A stretch of DNA of 64,000 nucleotides from Heyndrickxia oleronia (GTDB lineage Bacteria; Bacillota; Bacilli; Bacillales; Bacillaceae_C), in the NCBI RefSeq assembly GCF_017809215.1, contig NZ_CP065424.1:4676001-4740000 (forward strand), in the 5' to 3' direction. The first letter of the stretch is position 1; every line of letters starts with the position of its first letter. The notes under the pieces are model-generated. The model saw only the letters and a program-made list of their open reading frames with translations, was not told the DNA's origin and ran no database searches. Positions 42,099-51,477 of the stretch are shown piece by piece. A program made the position numbers and the translations under genes.

Positions 42099-43556
42099 TT
42101 ACAGCTGTGGTTTTTCTGTATGATAATTCGTTGCTTGTTCAAACGCATGTGCCACGCGATATACAGTTGCTTCGTCAAAGTGTTTTCCGATGATTTGTAA
42201 GCCTAATGGTAGACCACCTTCGAATCCACAAGGAATTGAGATTCCTGGTACACCCGCAAGGTTCACAGGAATGGTTAAAAGGTCGTTTGCATACATTGTT
42301 AATGGATCCTCTGTATTTTCACCAATTTTAAATGCAGGAGTTGGTGTTGTAGGTCCAATAATGACATCATATTTTTCGAAGACCTTTTCAAAGTCGTTTT
42401 TAATTAATGTCCGCACTTGCTGAGCTTTTTTATAATAAGCATCATAATAACCAGAACTTAATGCAAAGGTTCCAAGCATAATTCGACGCTTCACTTCTTC
42501 ACCAAAACCTTCGGAACGGGATTTTTTATATAATTCCATTAGGTTCTTTGCATTCGGTGAACGATATCCATAACGTACTCCATCAAAACGGGCAAGGTTT
42601 GATGATGCTTCAGAAGAAGATAAAATATAGTAAGCGGCTGTCGCATATTTTGAATGTGGCAAGCTAACCTCTTCCCAAGTTGCACCTAAGCCTTCTAGTA
42701 CCTTCAATGCATTTAAAACCGATTGACGGACCTCTTCATTTACGCCTTCGCCGATATATTCTTTTGGTACAGCGATTTTCATGCCCTTAATGTCACCTGT
42801 TAAGCTTTGAACAAAATTTGGCACATCAATATTGGCAGATGTTGAATCATGTGGATCCACACCAGAAATCGCTTGTAAAAGATAAGCATTATCCTCAACA
42901 TTTCTAGTAATCGGGCCAATTTGATCAAGCGATGACGCAAATGCAACTAAACCAAATCGGGAGACTCTACCATATGTTGGTTTTAATCCGACTACACCAC
43001 AAAAAGCTGCTGGCTGTCTAATCGAACCACCCGTATCCGAACCTAATGAAAAAGGAACTTCTCCTGCTGCGACTGCGGCTGCAGAGCCACCAGATGATCC
43101 ACCCGGTACAGCATTTAAATTCCAAGGGTTAAAGGTTTTTTGAAAACCAGAGTTTTCATTCGATGATCCCATAGCAAATTCATCCATATTCAATTTTCCT
43201 ATTGTGATCGTACCAGCGTTATGTAATTTGTCCATAACTGTAGCATTATAAATAGGGTCAAAATTTTCGAGGATTTTACTAGCGCATGTAGTTCGAAGAC
43301 CTTTTGTGACGATATTATCCTTAATTCCAATTGGCATTCCGAAGAGAGGGTGCTTTGATTCTTCAGAACCAAGAGCTTCATCTAATTGTTTCGCTTTTTC
43401 ACGAGCTGTTTCTTCATCTAATGTAAGAAAAGCTTGTACCTTTCCATCCACTTGTTGTATAGTTTGATAGGATTCTTCAACTAATTCAGAAACCTTAACT
43501 TCTTTTTTATGTAAAAGTTCATGTAACTCAGAGATTTTATGATCAAATAAAGCCAA
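42099..43556 (-). CDS. gatA: Asp-tRNA(Asn)/Glu-tRNA(Gln) amidotransferase subunit A
   Basis: A 485-residue amidase-family protein. The Lys of IGIKDNIVTKG, signature GGSSGGSAAAVAAG and SDTGGSIRQPA give the Lys-Ser-Ser catalytic triad that releases ammonia from glutamine. TTG start with AGGAGGG seven bases upstream. It lies 11 bp after gatC and 12 bp before gatB. Confidence 0.97.
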   Translation of the reverse strand: MALFDHKISELHELLHKKEVKVSELVEESYQTIQQVDGKVQAFLTLDEETAREKAKQLDEALGSEESKHPLFGMPIGIKDNIVTKGLRTTCASKILENFDPIYNATVMDKLHNAGTITIGKLNMDEFAMGSSNENSGFQKTFNPWNLNAVPGGSSGGSAAAVAAGEVPFSLGSDTGGSIRQPAAFCGVVGLKPTYGRVSRFGLVAFASSLDQIGPITRNVEDNAYLLQAISGVDPHDSTSANIDVPNFVQSLTGDIKGMKIAVPKEYIGEGVNEEVRQSVLNALKVLEGLGATWEEVSLPHSKYATAAYYILSSSEASSNLARFDGVRYGYRSPNAKNLMELYKKSRSEGFGEEVKRRIMLGTFALSSGYYDAYYKKAQQVRTLIKNDFEKVFEKYDVIIGPTTPTPAFKIGENTEDPLTMYANDLLTIPVNLAGVPGISIPCGFEGGLPLGLQIIGKHFDEATVYRVAHAFEQATNYHTEKPQL

Positions 43557-43567
43557 CTCTAACCCTC

Positions 43568-43858
43568 CTATTCTATAATTGATGGCACTCGAAATTGTCC
43601 ATCTTTTTGGTCAGGGGCATTTTTTAATACTTCTTCTCGGGATAGCCCTGGTTTTGCTTTGTCCTCCCGAAGAACATTACGAATATCTAACACATGGGAA
43701 GTCGGCTCCACATTTGTTGTATCTACTTCATTTAATGACTCTGCAAGACTAATAATATCATCTAATTGCTTCGTAAATTTCTCAATTTGCTCTTCATCGA
43801 ATTCCAGCCTCGCCAGATTAGCAACGTGATTTACCTGTTCCTTTGTAATTCTAGACAT
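43568..43858 (-). CDS. gatC: Asp-tRNA(Asn)/Glu-tRNA(Gln) amidotransferase subunit C
   Basis: A 96-residue protein starting MSRITKEQVNHVANLARLEF, the typical GatC N-terminus, with the C-terminal LREDKAKPGLSREEVLKNAP segment. The ATG at 43858 has GGAGGTG seven bases upstream, so the longer frame to 43888 is rejected. GatC locks GatA onto GatB. First gene of the operon; the 52-bp repeat array lies about 195 bp upstream. Confidence 0.95.
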   Translation of the reverse strand: MSRITKEQVNHVANLARLEFDEEQIEKFTKQLDDIISLAESLNEVDTTNVEPTSHVLDIRNVLREDKAKPGLSREEVLKNAPDQKDGQFRVPSIIE

Positions 43859-44052
43859 TTCCTTCACCTCCGAATGAAAATCATACACCTATTAATATAG
43901 TTACAATATTATTGATAATAGCAGAATGGCTTGTATATAGGCAAGGGTATAAGCCAGATATTAAGTGAATATTTGATTATTACGTCATTCTAATCCCTTT
44001 GTGTTTTTTTGAGCACTTCTTGAAATACATTTTTTTGGCTCATCATTTTAAG

Positions 44053-44676
44053 AATGTGTTCCACGCATACTCTTGGATACATTTTGCTTTGGTTTCTCCT
44101 AAAATGTGTTTCACTCCCTCTCTTGGACACACATTTTCCTCACTTTTTTCTTATAATGTGTTTCAAGCTCTCTTTTGGACACACATTCTCCTCCATTTTC
44201 TCTTATAATGTGTTTCATCCGTTCCCTTGGACACACATTCTCCTCAGGTTTCTCTTATAATGTGTTTCAGCTCCTCTATTGGGCACACATTCTCCTCAGG
44301 TTTCTCTTATAATGTGTTTCAGCTCCTCTATTGGACACACATTCTGCTCCGGTTTCTCTTAAAATGTGTTTCACACTCTCTCTTGGACACACATTCTCCT
44401 CCGGTTTCTCTTATAATGTGTTTCACACTCTCTCTTGGACACACATTTTCCTCTGGTTTCTCCTAAAATGTGTTTCAGCTCCTCTATTGGACACACATTC
44501 CCCTCCGGTTTCTCTTATAATGTGTTTCACACTCTCTCTTGGACACACATTCTCCTCCGGTTTCTCTTATAATGTGTTTCAACTCCTCTCTTTTGGACAC
44601 ACATTCCGCTCTGTTTTCTCCTAAAATGTGCCTCACTCCTCTCTCTGATACAGATGTTTGTACCATTCACTCCTAC
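44053..44676. repeat. 52-bp tandem repeat array, about 12 units
   Basis: Twelve contiguous units, each beginning AATGTGTTTC and containing TTGGACACACATT followed by a pyrimidine-rich tail ending CTTAT or CCTAA. Unit starts are 44053, 44103, 44155, 44207, 44259, 44311, 44363, 44415, 44467, 44519, 44571 and 44625. Lengths are 52 bp except the first (50) and eleventh (54). Central units are nearly identical; the edge units are decayed. Each unit carries an inverted repeat AATGTGT/ACACATT. Between gatC and aceA; no gene inside is credible. Confidence 0.9.
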
Positions 44677-44698
44677 AATGCGCATCAAAGAATGGACA

Positions 44699-44736
44699 AA
44701 AAAATATCTTCCCATCTATAGTGAGAAGATATTTTT
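44699..44736. terminator. Terminator of aceBA
   Basis: AAAAATATCTTC / GAAGATATTTTT (44700-44736) with a 13-base loop, six bases past the aceA stop on the minus strand. Confidence 0.8.
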
Positions 44737-44741
44737 AAGGA

Positions 44742-46022
44742 TTACCTATTGATAAACTGCTCAACTTCGGTGGAACCCTTTAATGCTGTTGTAGATGAGG
44801 TGCCTCCTGTAATTACCATTGATACTTCATCAAAGTATCCAGTTCCTACTTCCCTCTGATGTCTTGTAGCAGTGTATCCATGAACTTCATTTGCAAATTC
44901 TGCTTCTTGTAGCTCAGAATAGGCGGCCATCCCTCTTTCTTTATACCCCTTTGCTAATTCGAACATACTGTTATTTAGCGAATGGAACCCTGCAAGTGTG
45001 ACGAATTGAAATTTATAACCCATTTTTCCAAGCTCTTGTTGAAACGTGGCAATCGATTTTTCATCTAACTTCTTTTTCCAATTAAAGGATGGCGAGCAAT
45101 TATAGGCTAACAGCTTCCCTGGGAATTGTTTATGAATGGCTGCTGCAAAACGTCTTGCCTCTTCTACATTAGGTTCGGATGTTTCACACCAGACAAGATC
45201 TGCATATGGGGCATATGCTAAGCCACGTGCAATTGCTTGATCTAGGCCTGCTTTTGTACGATAAAATCCTTCCGCCGTTCGCTCTCCAGTTATAAATGGA
45301 GCATCATATGGATCTACATCACTAGTAATCAAATCTGCCGCATTCGCATCTGTTCTTGCGATAATCAGAGTTGGAACACCAAGAACATCAGCCGCAAGCC
45401 GTGCGGAGATTAGATTTTTCACTGCAGTTTGGGTAGGCAGTAACACCTTTCCTCCTAGATGGCCACACTTTTTCTCAGATGATAATTGATCCTCAAAGTG
45501 CACGGCTGCTGCCCCCGCTTCAATCATGGATTTCATTAACTCAAAAACATTAAGCTGTCCACCAAACCCAGCTTCTGCATCAGCAACAATCGGTGCAAAC
45601 CAATCAATCGAATGATCCCCTTCTATATGATGAATTTGATCGGCTCTTTGTAAAGCTTGGTTTATACGCTTTACTACATGTGGAACACTGTTCGCTGGAT
45701 ACAAACTTTGATCAGGATACATCTGTCCGGATAAATTAGCATCTGCTGCCACTTGCCATCCACTTAAATAGATGGCCTTTAAACCTGCCTTCACCTGTTG
45801 AACGGCTTGATTCCCGGTTAATGCCCCTAACGCATGAACATATTCTTCTTCATGGAGAAGCTGCCATAGTTTTTCCGCACCAAGGCGTGCCAATGTGTGC
45901 TCAATTTCAATAGATCCTCGAAGCTTCAGAACATCCTCTGCAGTATAAGGACGCTTAATTCCTTTCCAACGTTCTTCAAGCTCCCATGCATCCTGTAGCT
46001 GTATGATCTTTTCGTTATTCAT
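44742..46022 (-). CDS. aceA: Isocitrate lyase
   Basis: A 426-residue protein with the catalytic KKCGHLGGK segment (Cys of KKCGH), WFAPIVADAEAGFGG, and NCSPSFNWKK. It splits isocitrate to succinate and glyoxylate, the first step of the glyoxylate shunt. AGGAGGAG precedes the ATG. It lies 26 bp behind aceB. B. subtilis lacks this pathway, so the pair is an informative marker for the host lineage. Confidence 0.97.
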   Translation of the reverse strand: MNNEKIIQLQDAWELEERWKGIKRPYTAEDVLKLRGSIEIEHTLARLGAEKLWQLLHEEEYVHALGALTGNQAVQQVKAGLKAIYLSGWQVAADANLSGQMYPDQSLYPANSVPHVVKRINQALQRADQIHHIEGDHSIDWFAPIVADAEAGFGGQLNVFELMKSMIEAGAAAVHFEDQLSSEKKCGHLGGKVLLPTQTAVKNLISARLAADVLGVPTLIIARTDANAADLITSDVDPYDAPFITGERTAEGFYRTKAGLDQAIARGLAYAPYADLVWCETSEPNVEEARRFAAAIHKQFPGKLLAYNCSPSFNWKKKLDEKSIATFQQELGKMGYKFQFVTLAGFHSLNNSMFELAKGYKERGMAAYSELQEAEFANEVHGYTATRHQREVGTGYFDEVSMVITGGTSSTTALKGSTEVEQFINR

Positions 46023-46047
46023 TAATTTCTCCTCCTAATCTATTAAT

Positions 46048-47631
46048 CTATAAAATTTCGTAACCAGGAATAGTTAGAAAATCAATAAATTCATCTTCTT
46101 TTATGAGTTGATCAAATAATGCTATTGCCTCATCTAGCCTTGCCATCGTTTCGCCGAACTTGGACTTAATTTTTACCACTTCTTCTTTTTTTAGCTGTTC
46201 ATATACTTGAAACGTAAATTTTCGCCCATCATCTAATATCCCTTTCTTATGACGTATCCATTGCCATATTTGCGCACGGGAGATTTCAGCTGTCGCAGCA
46301 TCCTCCATTAAATGGTCAATAGGGACAGCCCCTCTTCCACTCAACCATGATTCGATATACTGGATTCCAACTCTAATATTTTGACGAACTCCTTTTTCTG
46401 TAATGAGGCCTTTAGGTACTTCAAGCAAGTCTGCCTCCGTAATCGTTATTCCTTGTTGCTTATCAGAATAAATTTGGTTCGGTGTAGGCATTTCACGATT
46501 AAACACTTCAAGAGCAACTGGGACAAGACCCGGATGTGCTACCCATGTCCCATCATGTCCGTCGCTTGCTTCCCTTTCTTTATCTGCACGTACCTTCGCA
46601 AATGCTTCTTCATTTTTTTCAGGATCATTTTTAATAGGTATTTGTGCGGCCATTCCACCAATAGCTGGTGCTTTTCTTTGATGACAAGTTTTAATTGTAA
46701 GTAAGGAATACGAACGCATAAACGGGACAGTCATCGTCACTTCCGAGCGGTCGGGCAGAAGTACATCTTCCTTATTTTTCAGCTTTTTCAAATAGCTAAA
46801 AATATAATCCCACCTGCCACAATTCAATCCAGCTGAATGATCCTTTAATTCATATAAAATTTCATCCATTTCGAAAGCTGCTAGTATAGTCTCAATTAAT
46901 ACTGTTGCTTTTATCGTTCCTTTTGGAATACCTATATATTTTTGAGCAAAGACAAAAATGTCGTTCCATAATCTGGCTTCAAGATGACTTTCAAGTTTTG
47001 GTAGATAAAAATAAGGTCCAGTACCAACCTGTACGAGTCGCAAGGCATTATGAAAAAAGTACATACCAAAATCAAAAAGGCATCCAGACATCGGTTCCCC
47101 ATCTACTAACACATGCTTCTCATCTAAATGAAGCCCTCGTGGTCTAACCATTAAAACAGCAGTGCTTTCATTTAATTTATATTGCCTCCCATTTTCCCCT
47201 TGATAAAAAATCGTTCTGTTCACTGCATCTCTTAAATTAATCTGTCCCTCTATCAAATTGTCCCAAGTCGGAGATGTGGCATCTTCAAAACAAGCCATAA
47301 ACACCTTTGCATTAGAGTTTAGTGCATTAATTATCATCTTACGATCAACGGGTCCAGTAATTTCTACTCGGCGATCCTGAAGATCTAAAGGTAATGGGGC
47401 AATGGACCATTTTCCCATTCGAATTTGTTTCGTTTCAAGTAAAAAACATGGCAAGTTTCCTTGATCTAATTCTCTTTGCCTTTTTTTCCTGTTATCTAAC
47501 AGTTCTCTTCTTCTTTCTCCAAATTGCCTTTCCAATTGTTCGATAAAATGAAGAGCCTCCGCTGTTAAAATATCTTCATAACCTGGCCTAATTGCTCCTT
47601 TTATCTCAGTTCCTGAAATTCGAATATCCAC
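46048..47631 (-). CDS. aceB: Malate synthase A
   Basis: A 527-residue protein of the malate synthase A type. Visible segments: FMACFEDATSPTW, VMVRPRGLHLDEKH, GTIKATVLIETI (catalytic region) and NCGRWDYIFSY, with DGHDGTWVAHPGLVP near the C-terminus. It condenses glyoxylate with acetyl-CoA. A GTG start (47631) with GAGGAGG upstream. First gene of the aceBA operon. Confidence 0.95.
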   Translation of the reverse strand: MDIRISGTEIKGAIRPGYEDILTAEALHFIEQLERQFGERRRELLDNRKKRQRELDQGNLPCFLLETKQIRMGKWSIAPLPLDLQDRRVEITGPVDRKMIINALNSNAKVFMACFEDATSPTWDNLIEGQINLRDAVNRTIFYQGENGRQYKLNESTAVLMVRPRGLHLDEKHVLVDGEPMSGCLFDFGMYFFHNALRLVQVGTGPYFYLPKLESHLEARLWNDIFVFAQKYIGIPKGTIKATVLIETILAAFEMDEILYELKDHSAGLNCGRWDYIFSYLKKLKNKEDVLLPDRSEVTMTVPFMRSYSLLTIKTCHQRKAPAIGGMAAQIPIKNDPEKNEEAFAKVRADKEREASDGHDGTWVAHPGLVPVALEVFNREMPTPNQIYSDKQQGITITEADLLEVPKGLITEKGVRQNIRVGIQYIESWLSGRGAVPIDHLMEDAATAEISRAQIWQWIRHKKGILDDGRKFTFQVYEQLKKEEVVKIKSKFGETMARLDEAIALFDQLIKEDEFIDFLTIPGYEIL

Positions 47632-48090
47632 TCACATTCCTCCTCAATTTTGTTATAATACAATTTATTATTTATTTATGTATTATATAACAGAATTGAT
47701 ATGGTGCAACACTTATTTTGAATAAACATTTAGAATATTTACGACAAAGTTCGCAAATTAAACATGAGAGTGAATTAATAATTGTTTTGGTCAAAGCCAT
47801 AGCCAGCTCTTGGCCTAAGAGTTCAGTATCTGTTCTTTCCTCGGTGAAATAAAAAGACTCGTCGTTCTTCAACTTAGTGAAAAGCTGTTTTCGTATAGTT
47901 TGTTGCTTTTGTAAACGCCCAACTAACGGCTCTTACACCTTAAAAAAGATAGCTCTTTTATTAATGAAAAATAAAAGGCGTAGCAGTCTTCAGTCTAGAG
48001 CCATTTGTTAAAAATTCACTTAAATAGATACAATGTTTAAGTAAAGAGCCTAGGGAAACATTCCCCATGAACAACAAGTTTGAAAAAAAA
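47632..48090. other. Gene-free interval between aceB and camS
   Basis: About 460 bases. TGTTATAATAC (47653-47663) and GTATTATATAACA (47681-47693) form an inverted repeat around the likely aceB promoter, a possible operator. A 66-codon ORF at 47672-47872 has a TTG start without ribosome site and is not called. The rest (47880-48060) has no identifiable function. Confidence 0.45.
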
Positions 48091-48110
48091 CAGACGGATT
48101 CATCCGTCTG
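48091..48110 (-). terminator. Terminator of camS
   Basis: CAGACGGATTCATCCGTCTG, arms of nine with a 2-base centre, followed by T8 on the minus strand; it abuts the camS stop codon. Confidence 0.85.
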
Positions 48111-49277
48111 TTACTGATAAATATGAACAAATGGTTCTTTCTCACCTGGGTTACGGACAATAATTGCCTTTGGTCCGTTAACAGAGGTTACATTAATTTC
48201 TAATGAGACATAATCAGGGAAGGTGTTTATTACTAAACCTGTTATATATTGAGTAAAACCTATTACTTCAGCCTCTCCATAAAACTGGATCGGTATTTCA
48301 ATACTTAATTGATTAAGTTGTTTATCTTTGTATAATCCTCGTCCAATAACACCATTATAATTAGGAAAATACTCTTCTACATCTTGCTTAAATTTATCAA
48401 AAGTATTGGCATCATCGCGATAATCCTTTTTCGTCTCATCGTCTGGGAAAAGATAATACTTTTCATCGATCTTTTTCCAATCTCCGATACTAGCGCTCCC
48501 TTTGCCAACTTCTGTATAAGAAACAAAGTTCCCTGGGACAACTGAAGACTTCGATTTTTGCTTGAATAGGGCAACGGTTATAGGAACTTCCTTTAAACCA
48601 TCCATATTTCTAAGACGTTTGACTACTTCTTCAGCAATCTTCTTCCCTTCACTTTCAGTTTTTTCATGGATATCTTCCTCATATACAGCTCCGTATTGTT
48701 CCTTTTGATAATAGTGAACAGTATTTAAGGCTAATCCTATAACAACTCCACCTAATGATACTTTTCCTTCTTTATCTTTTACTAAATAATCATGTTCTAG
48801 GATATGAGCTAAGTAGATTGGGTTCTTCTCATTTTGTTCTTCAACTGTTCCCTTTTCATCATTAGCCGGATTTAATCCTAAATTTTCTGCTTCCGTCATC
48901 TTTTTTTCTTTTAATTGACTTGGAGTATATTTTCGATTCAACCATGCATCGACTGTATCTTTATCCAAATATTGCCCCTCTTGGAAAAGATACGTGTCCG
49001 GTGAAAACGTTTTTTGTGCGACTCTCATTAATCCTGTTTCAAATTCCTGTATATCATAGCGAGTATTTAAGTTGCTAACAATTCTACCTCTTGCTTTACT
49101 CGGTTCAAATGGTAGGATCGTTCGATAATACTGGTCAGAAACTTGATAGTTAGGGATAATCGCCGATTCCTTTTTATTATTCTTGTCCTGTACAATTTTA
49201 CTTTCCGTATCAAATTTTGGTGCACACCCTGCCAATAGGAGCATGACAGTAGCGCACACCGGCAACCACTTTTTCAT
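48111..49277 (-). CDS. camS: CamS family lipoprotein (YerH)
   Basis: A 388-residue lipoprotein with a signal peptide and lipobox LLLAGC (Cys18). The body matches the CamS sex pheromone family (KEKKMTEAENLGLNPA, YLAHILEHDYLVKDKEGKVSLGGVVIGLALN). In enterococci the signal peptide of CamS releases a pheromone; in bacilli the function is unclear. AAAGGTGG precedes the ATG. It follows ligA on the same strand with a gap of 117 bp, as in B. subtilis yerH. Confidence 0.93.
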   Translation of the reverse strand: MKKWLPVCATVMLLLAGCAPKFDTESKIVQDKNNKKESAIIPNYQVSDQYYRTILPFEPSKARGRIVSNLNTRYDIQEFETGLMRVAQKTFSPDTYLFQEGQYLDKDTVDAWLNRKYTPSQLKEKKMTEAENLGLNPANDEKGTVEEQNEKNPIYLAHILEHDYLVKDKEGKVSLGGVVIGLALNTVHYYQKEQYGAVYEEDIHEKTESEGKKIAEEVVKRLRNMDGLKEVPITVALFKQKSKSSVVPGNFVSYTEVGKGSASIGDWKKIDEKYYLFPDDETKKDYRDDANTFDKFKQDVEEYFPNYNGVIGRGLYKDKQLNQLSIEIPIQFYGEAEVIGFTQYITGLVINTFPDYVSLEINVTSVNGPKAIIVRNPGEKEPFVHIYQ

Positions 49278-49394
49278 ACTATTTCCACCTTTAATTTCGT
49301 CCTAATTTCATAGACGTTTTACCTAAAAATAAAGTTTCACTTAGTCCTAACGTAGTATAATCTTTTTAGCTGATAAACTAAAACATTTTCTCTT

Positions 49395-51401
49395 TTAACG
49401 ATTAAACTCTTCCAGCATTTTCTCTTCATCCCAAACTTCAATGCCAAGCTCTGTTGCCTTTGTTAATTTCGATCCTGCATCTGCTCCAGCAATGACTAAA
49501 TCTGTTTTTTTACTTACACTACCTGTAACTGTAGCCCCTAATGCCTCGAGTTGCTCCTTTGCTTCATTTCTTGTCAGCTGCTCAAGTTTTCCCGTTAAAA
49601 CTACAACTTTCCCTGCTAAAGAAGATGAAATGGATTCCACTTGAACCGGCATTGGACCTGTATAATTCATGTTTAACCCTGCAGCTTCTAGCTCTTGGAT
49701 CAATGAAATTGCCTCTTCATTTTCAAAATAAGAAACAATTGAGTCTGCCATCTTTTCGCCAATATCTTGAATAGCTGTAAGCTCTTCTCTTGTTGCCTTC
49801 TTTAGCTCATTCATGTTTCCAAATTGTTGCGCTAATGTTTTAGCCGCTTTTGCCCCTACATGGCGAATCCCAAGACCAAATAATAGTTTTTCTAATGAAT
49901 TGGATTTTGACTTTTCAATAGCCGCTAATAAATTTGTTACAGACTTCTCTCCCATACGTTCTAAAGCTAATAGCTGATCTTTCTGTAAACGATAGATATC
50001 TGCAACATCGTGAATGAGCTCGTGTGAGAATAATTGACTAATAACCTTTTCACCTAAACCATCTATATTCATTGCATTTCTAGAAACAAAGTGGATTAAC
50101 CCTTCTCTTATTTGAGCTGGACATTTTGGATTGATGCAGCGTAAAGCAACTTCACCTTCTAGACGAACAAGTTCACTTTCACATTCAGGACAATGTGTAG
50201 GCATCAAAAATTCCTTTTCCTCACCTGTACGTCTTTCCACTAATACATTCACTACTTCAGGAATAATATCTCCTGCTTTTTTAATGACAACATGGTCGCC
50301 AATTTTAATATCCTTCTCACGAATTAAATCTTCATTATGCAATGATGCTCTTTGTACTTTCGTTCCCGCCACTCGAACAGGGTCCAATAATGCTGTCGGT
50401 GTAATCACACCTGTTCGACCAACACTCAATTCGATATCACGTAGCCTTGTAACGACTTCCTCTGCAGGAAACTTATAAGCTATTGCCCATCTTGGACTTT
50501 TTGCTGTCGTCCCAAGTTCACTTTGCTGAACAAATGAATTTACCTTTATAACAATTCCATCAATCTCATACGGGAGATGAGGTCTTTTTTCAACCCATTT
50601 CTGCACATATTGAATGACCTCTTCAATACTTGTACATTTCTCTCGTTCCTTGTTTACTTTAAAACCAAGCTTTTCTAATAAATTTAATCCGTCATGATGG
50701 GTCGTAGCACCTGTTTCACTAAAATCGCCGATAGCATACAGGAATATATCCAAATTTCTAGATGCTGCGATTCTAGGATCAAGCTGTCGTAAAGAGCCAG
50801 CAGCAGCATTTCGAGGATTAGCGAATGGTTCTTCTCCATTCTCTTCCTTTTGTTGATTTAATTTTTCAAAGGACTTTTTCGGCATATATGCTTCGCCACG
50901 AACCTCAATTGTCATTGGTTGACTTATCCGCAATGGAATGGAACGGATTGTCTTAAGATTAGCCGTAATATCCTCACCAATCGTTCCGTCTCCTCTAGTA
51001 GATCCTTGGATAAATAGCCCGTTTTCATAATGTAGAGAGATTGCCAATCCATCTATTTTCAGTTCACATACATATTCAACATCGTCGCCAACTGCTTGCT
51101 TTACTTTGCGATCAAAATCACGTAAGTCTGCTTCATTAAAAGCATTTCCGAGACTTAACATTGGAATCTTATGCTCAACTTTATTAAAGGCTGATAAAAT
51201 TTCCCCACCTACACGTTGCGTAGGGGATTCCGGTGAAACTAAGTCGGGATACTGTGCTTCAATATCTGTTAACTCTCTCATTAACTGGTCATATTCTGCA
51301 TCTGGAACGGAGGGATGATCTAACACATGATACTCATAATTGTATTGATTTAGGAGTGTATGCAGCTCCTGTACACGCTTTTCAGCAGCCTTTTTTTCCA
51401 T
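49395..51401 (-). CDS. ligA: NAD-dependent DNA ligase
   Basis: A 668-residue LigA. The adenylation lysine Lys115 lies in CELKIDGLAIS. Downstream are an OB fold, a four-Cys zinc finger (CPECESELVRLEG then RCINPKCP), HhH motifs and a C-terminal BRCT domain. The ATG at 51401 (MEKKAAEKRVQELH) with GGAAGGG upstream gives the normal length; the 21 extra upstream codons are rejected. Seals nicks in replication. Operon pcrB-pcrA-ligA. Confidence 0.97.
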   Translation of the reverse strand: MEKKAAEKRVQELHTLLNQYNYEYHVLDHPSVPDAEYDQLMRELTDIEAQYPDLVSPESPTQRVGGEILSAFNKVEHKIPMLSLGNAFNEADLRDFDRKVKQAVGDDVEYVCELKIDGLAISLHYENGLFIQGSTRGDGTIGEDITANLKTIRSIPLRISQPMTIEVRGEAYMPKKSFEKLNQQKEENGEEPFANPRNAAAGSLRQLDPRIAASRNLDIFLYAIGDFSETGATTHHDGLNLLEKLGFKVNKEREKCTSIEEVIQYVQKWVEKRPHLPYEIDGIVIKVNSFVQQSELGTTAKSPRWAIAYKFPAEEVVTRLRDIELSVGRTGVITPTALLDPVRVAGTKVQRASLHNEDLIREKDIKIGDHVVIKKAGDIIPEVVNVLVERRTGEEKEFLMPTHCPECESELVRLEGEVALRCINPKCPAQIREGLIHFVSRNAMNIDGLGEKVISQLFSHELIHDVADIYRLQKDQLLALERMGEKSVTNLLAAIEKSKSNSLEKLLFGLGIRHVGAKAAKTLAQQFGNMNELKKATREELTAIQDIGEKMADSIVSYFENEEAISLIQELEAAGLNMNYTGPMPVQVESISSSLAGKVVVLTGKLEQLTRNEAKEQLEALGATVTGSVSKKTDLVIAGADAGSKLTKATELGIEVWDEEKMLEEFNR

Positions 51402-51477
51402 AACAACAACCCTTCCATTGTTAAAAGTAAATAAGCTGAATGAAATCGATGGAGCCGATTTCATTCATCCTAATTTA

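Noticed and set aside
44053..44676. CRISPR array
   Set aside because: The units are contiguous without unique spacers, are 52 bp long and there are no cas genes nearby. It is a plain tandem repeat.
44227..44721. ORFs inside the 52-bp repeat array on both strands
   Set aside because: They arise only because the repeat lacks stops in some frames. The unit is not a multiple of three, there is no ribosome site, and the frame changes from unit to unit.
47672..47872. 66-codon minus-strand ORF upstream of aceB
   Set aside because: TTG start without ribosome site, overlaps the likely aceB promoter inverted repeat.
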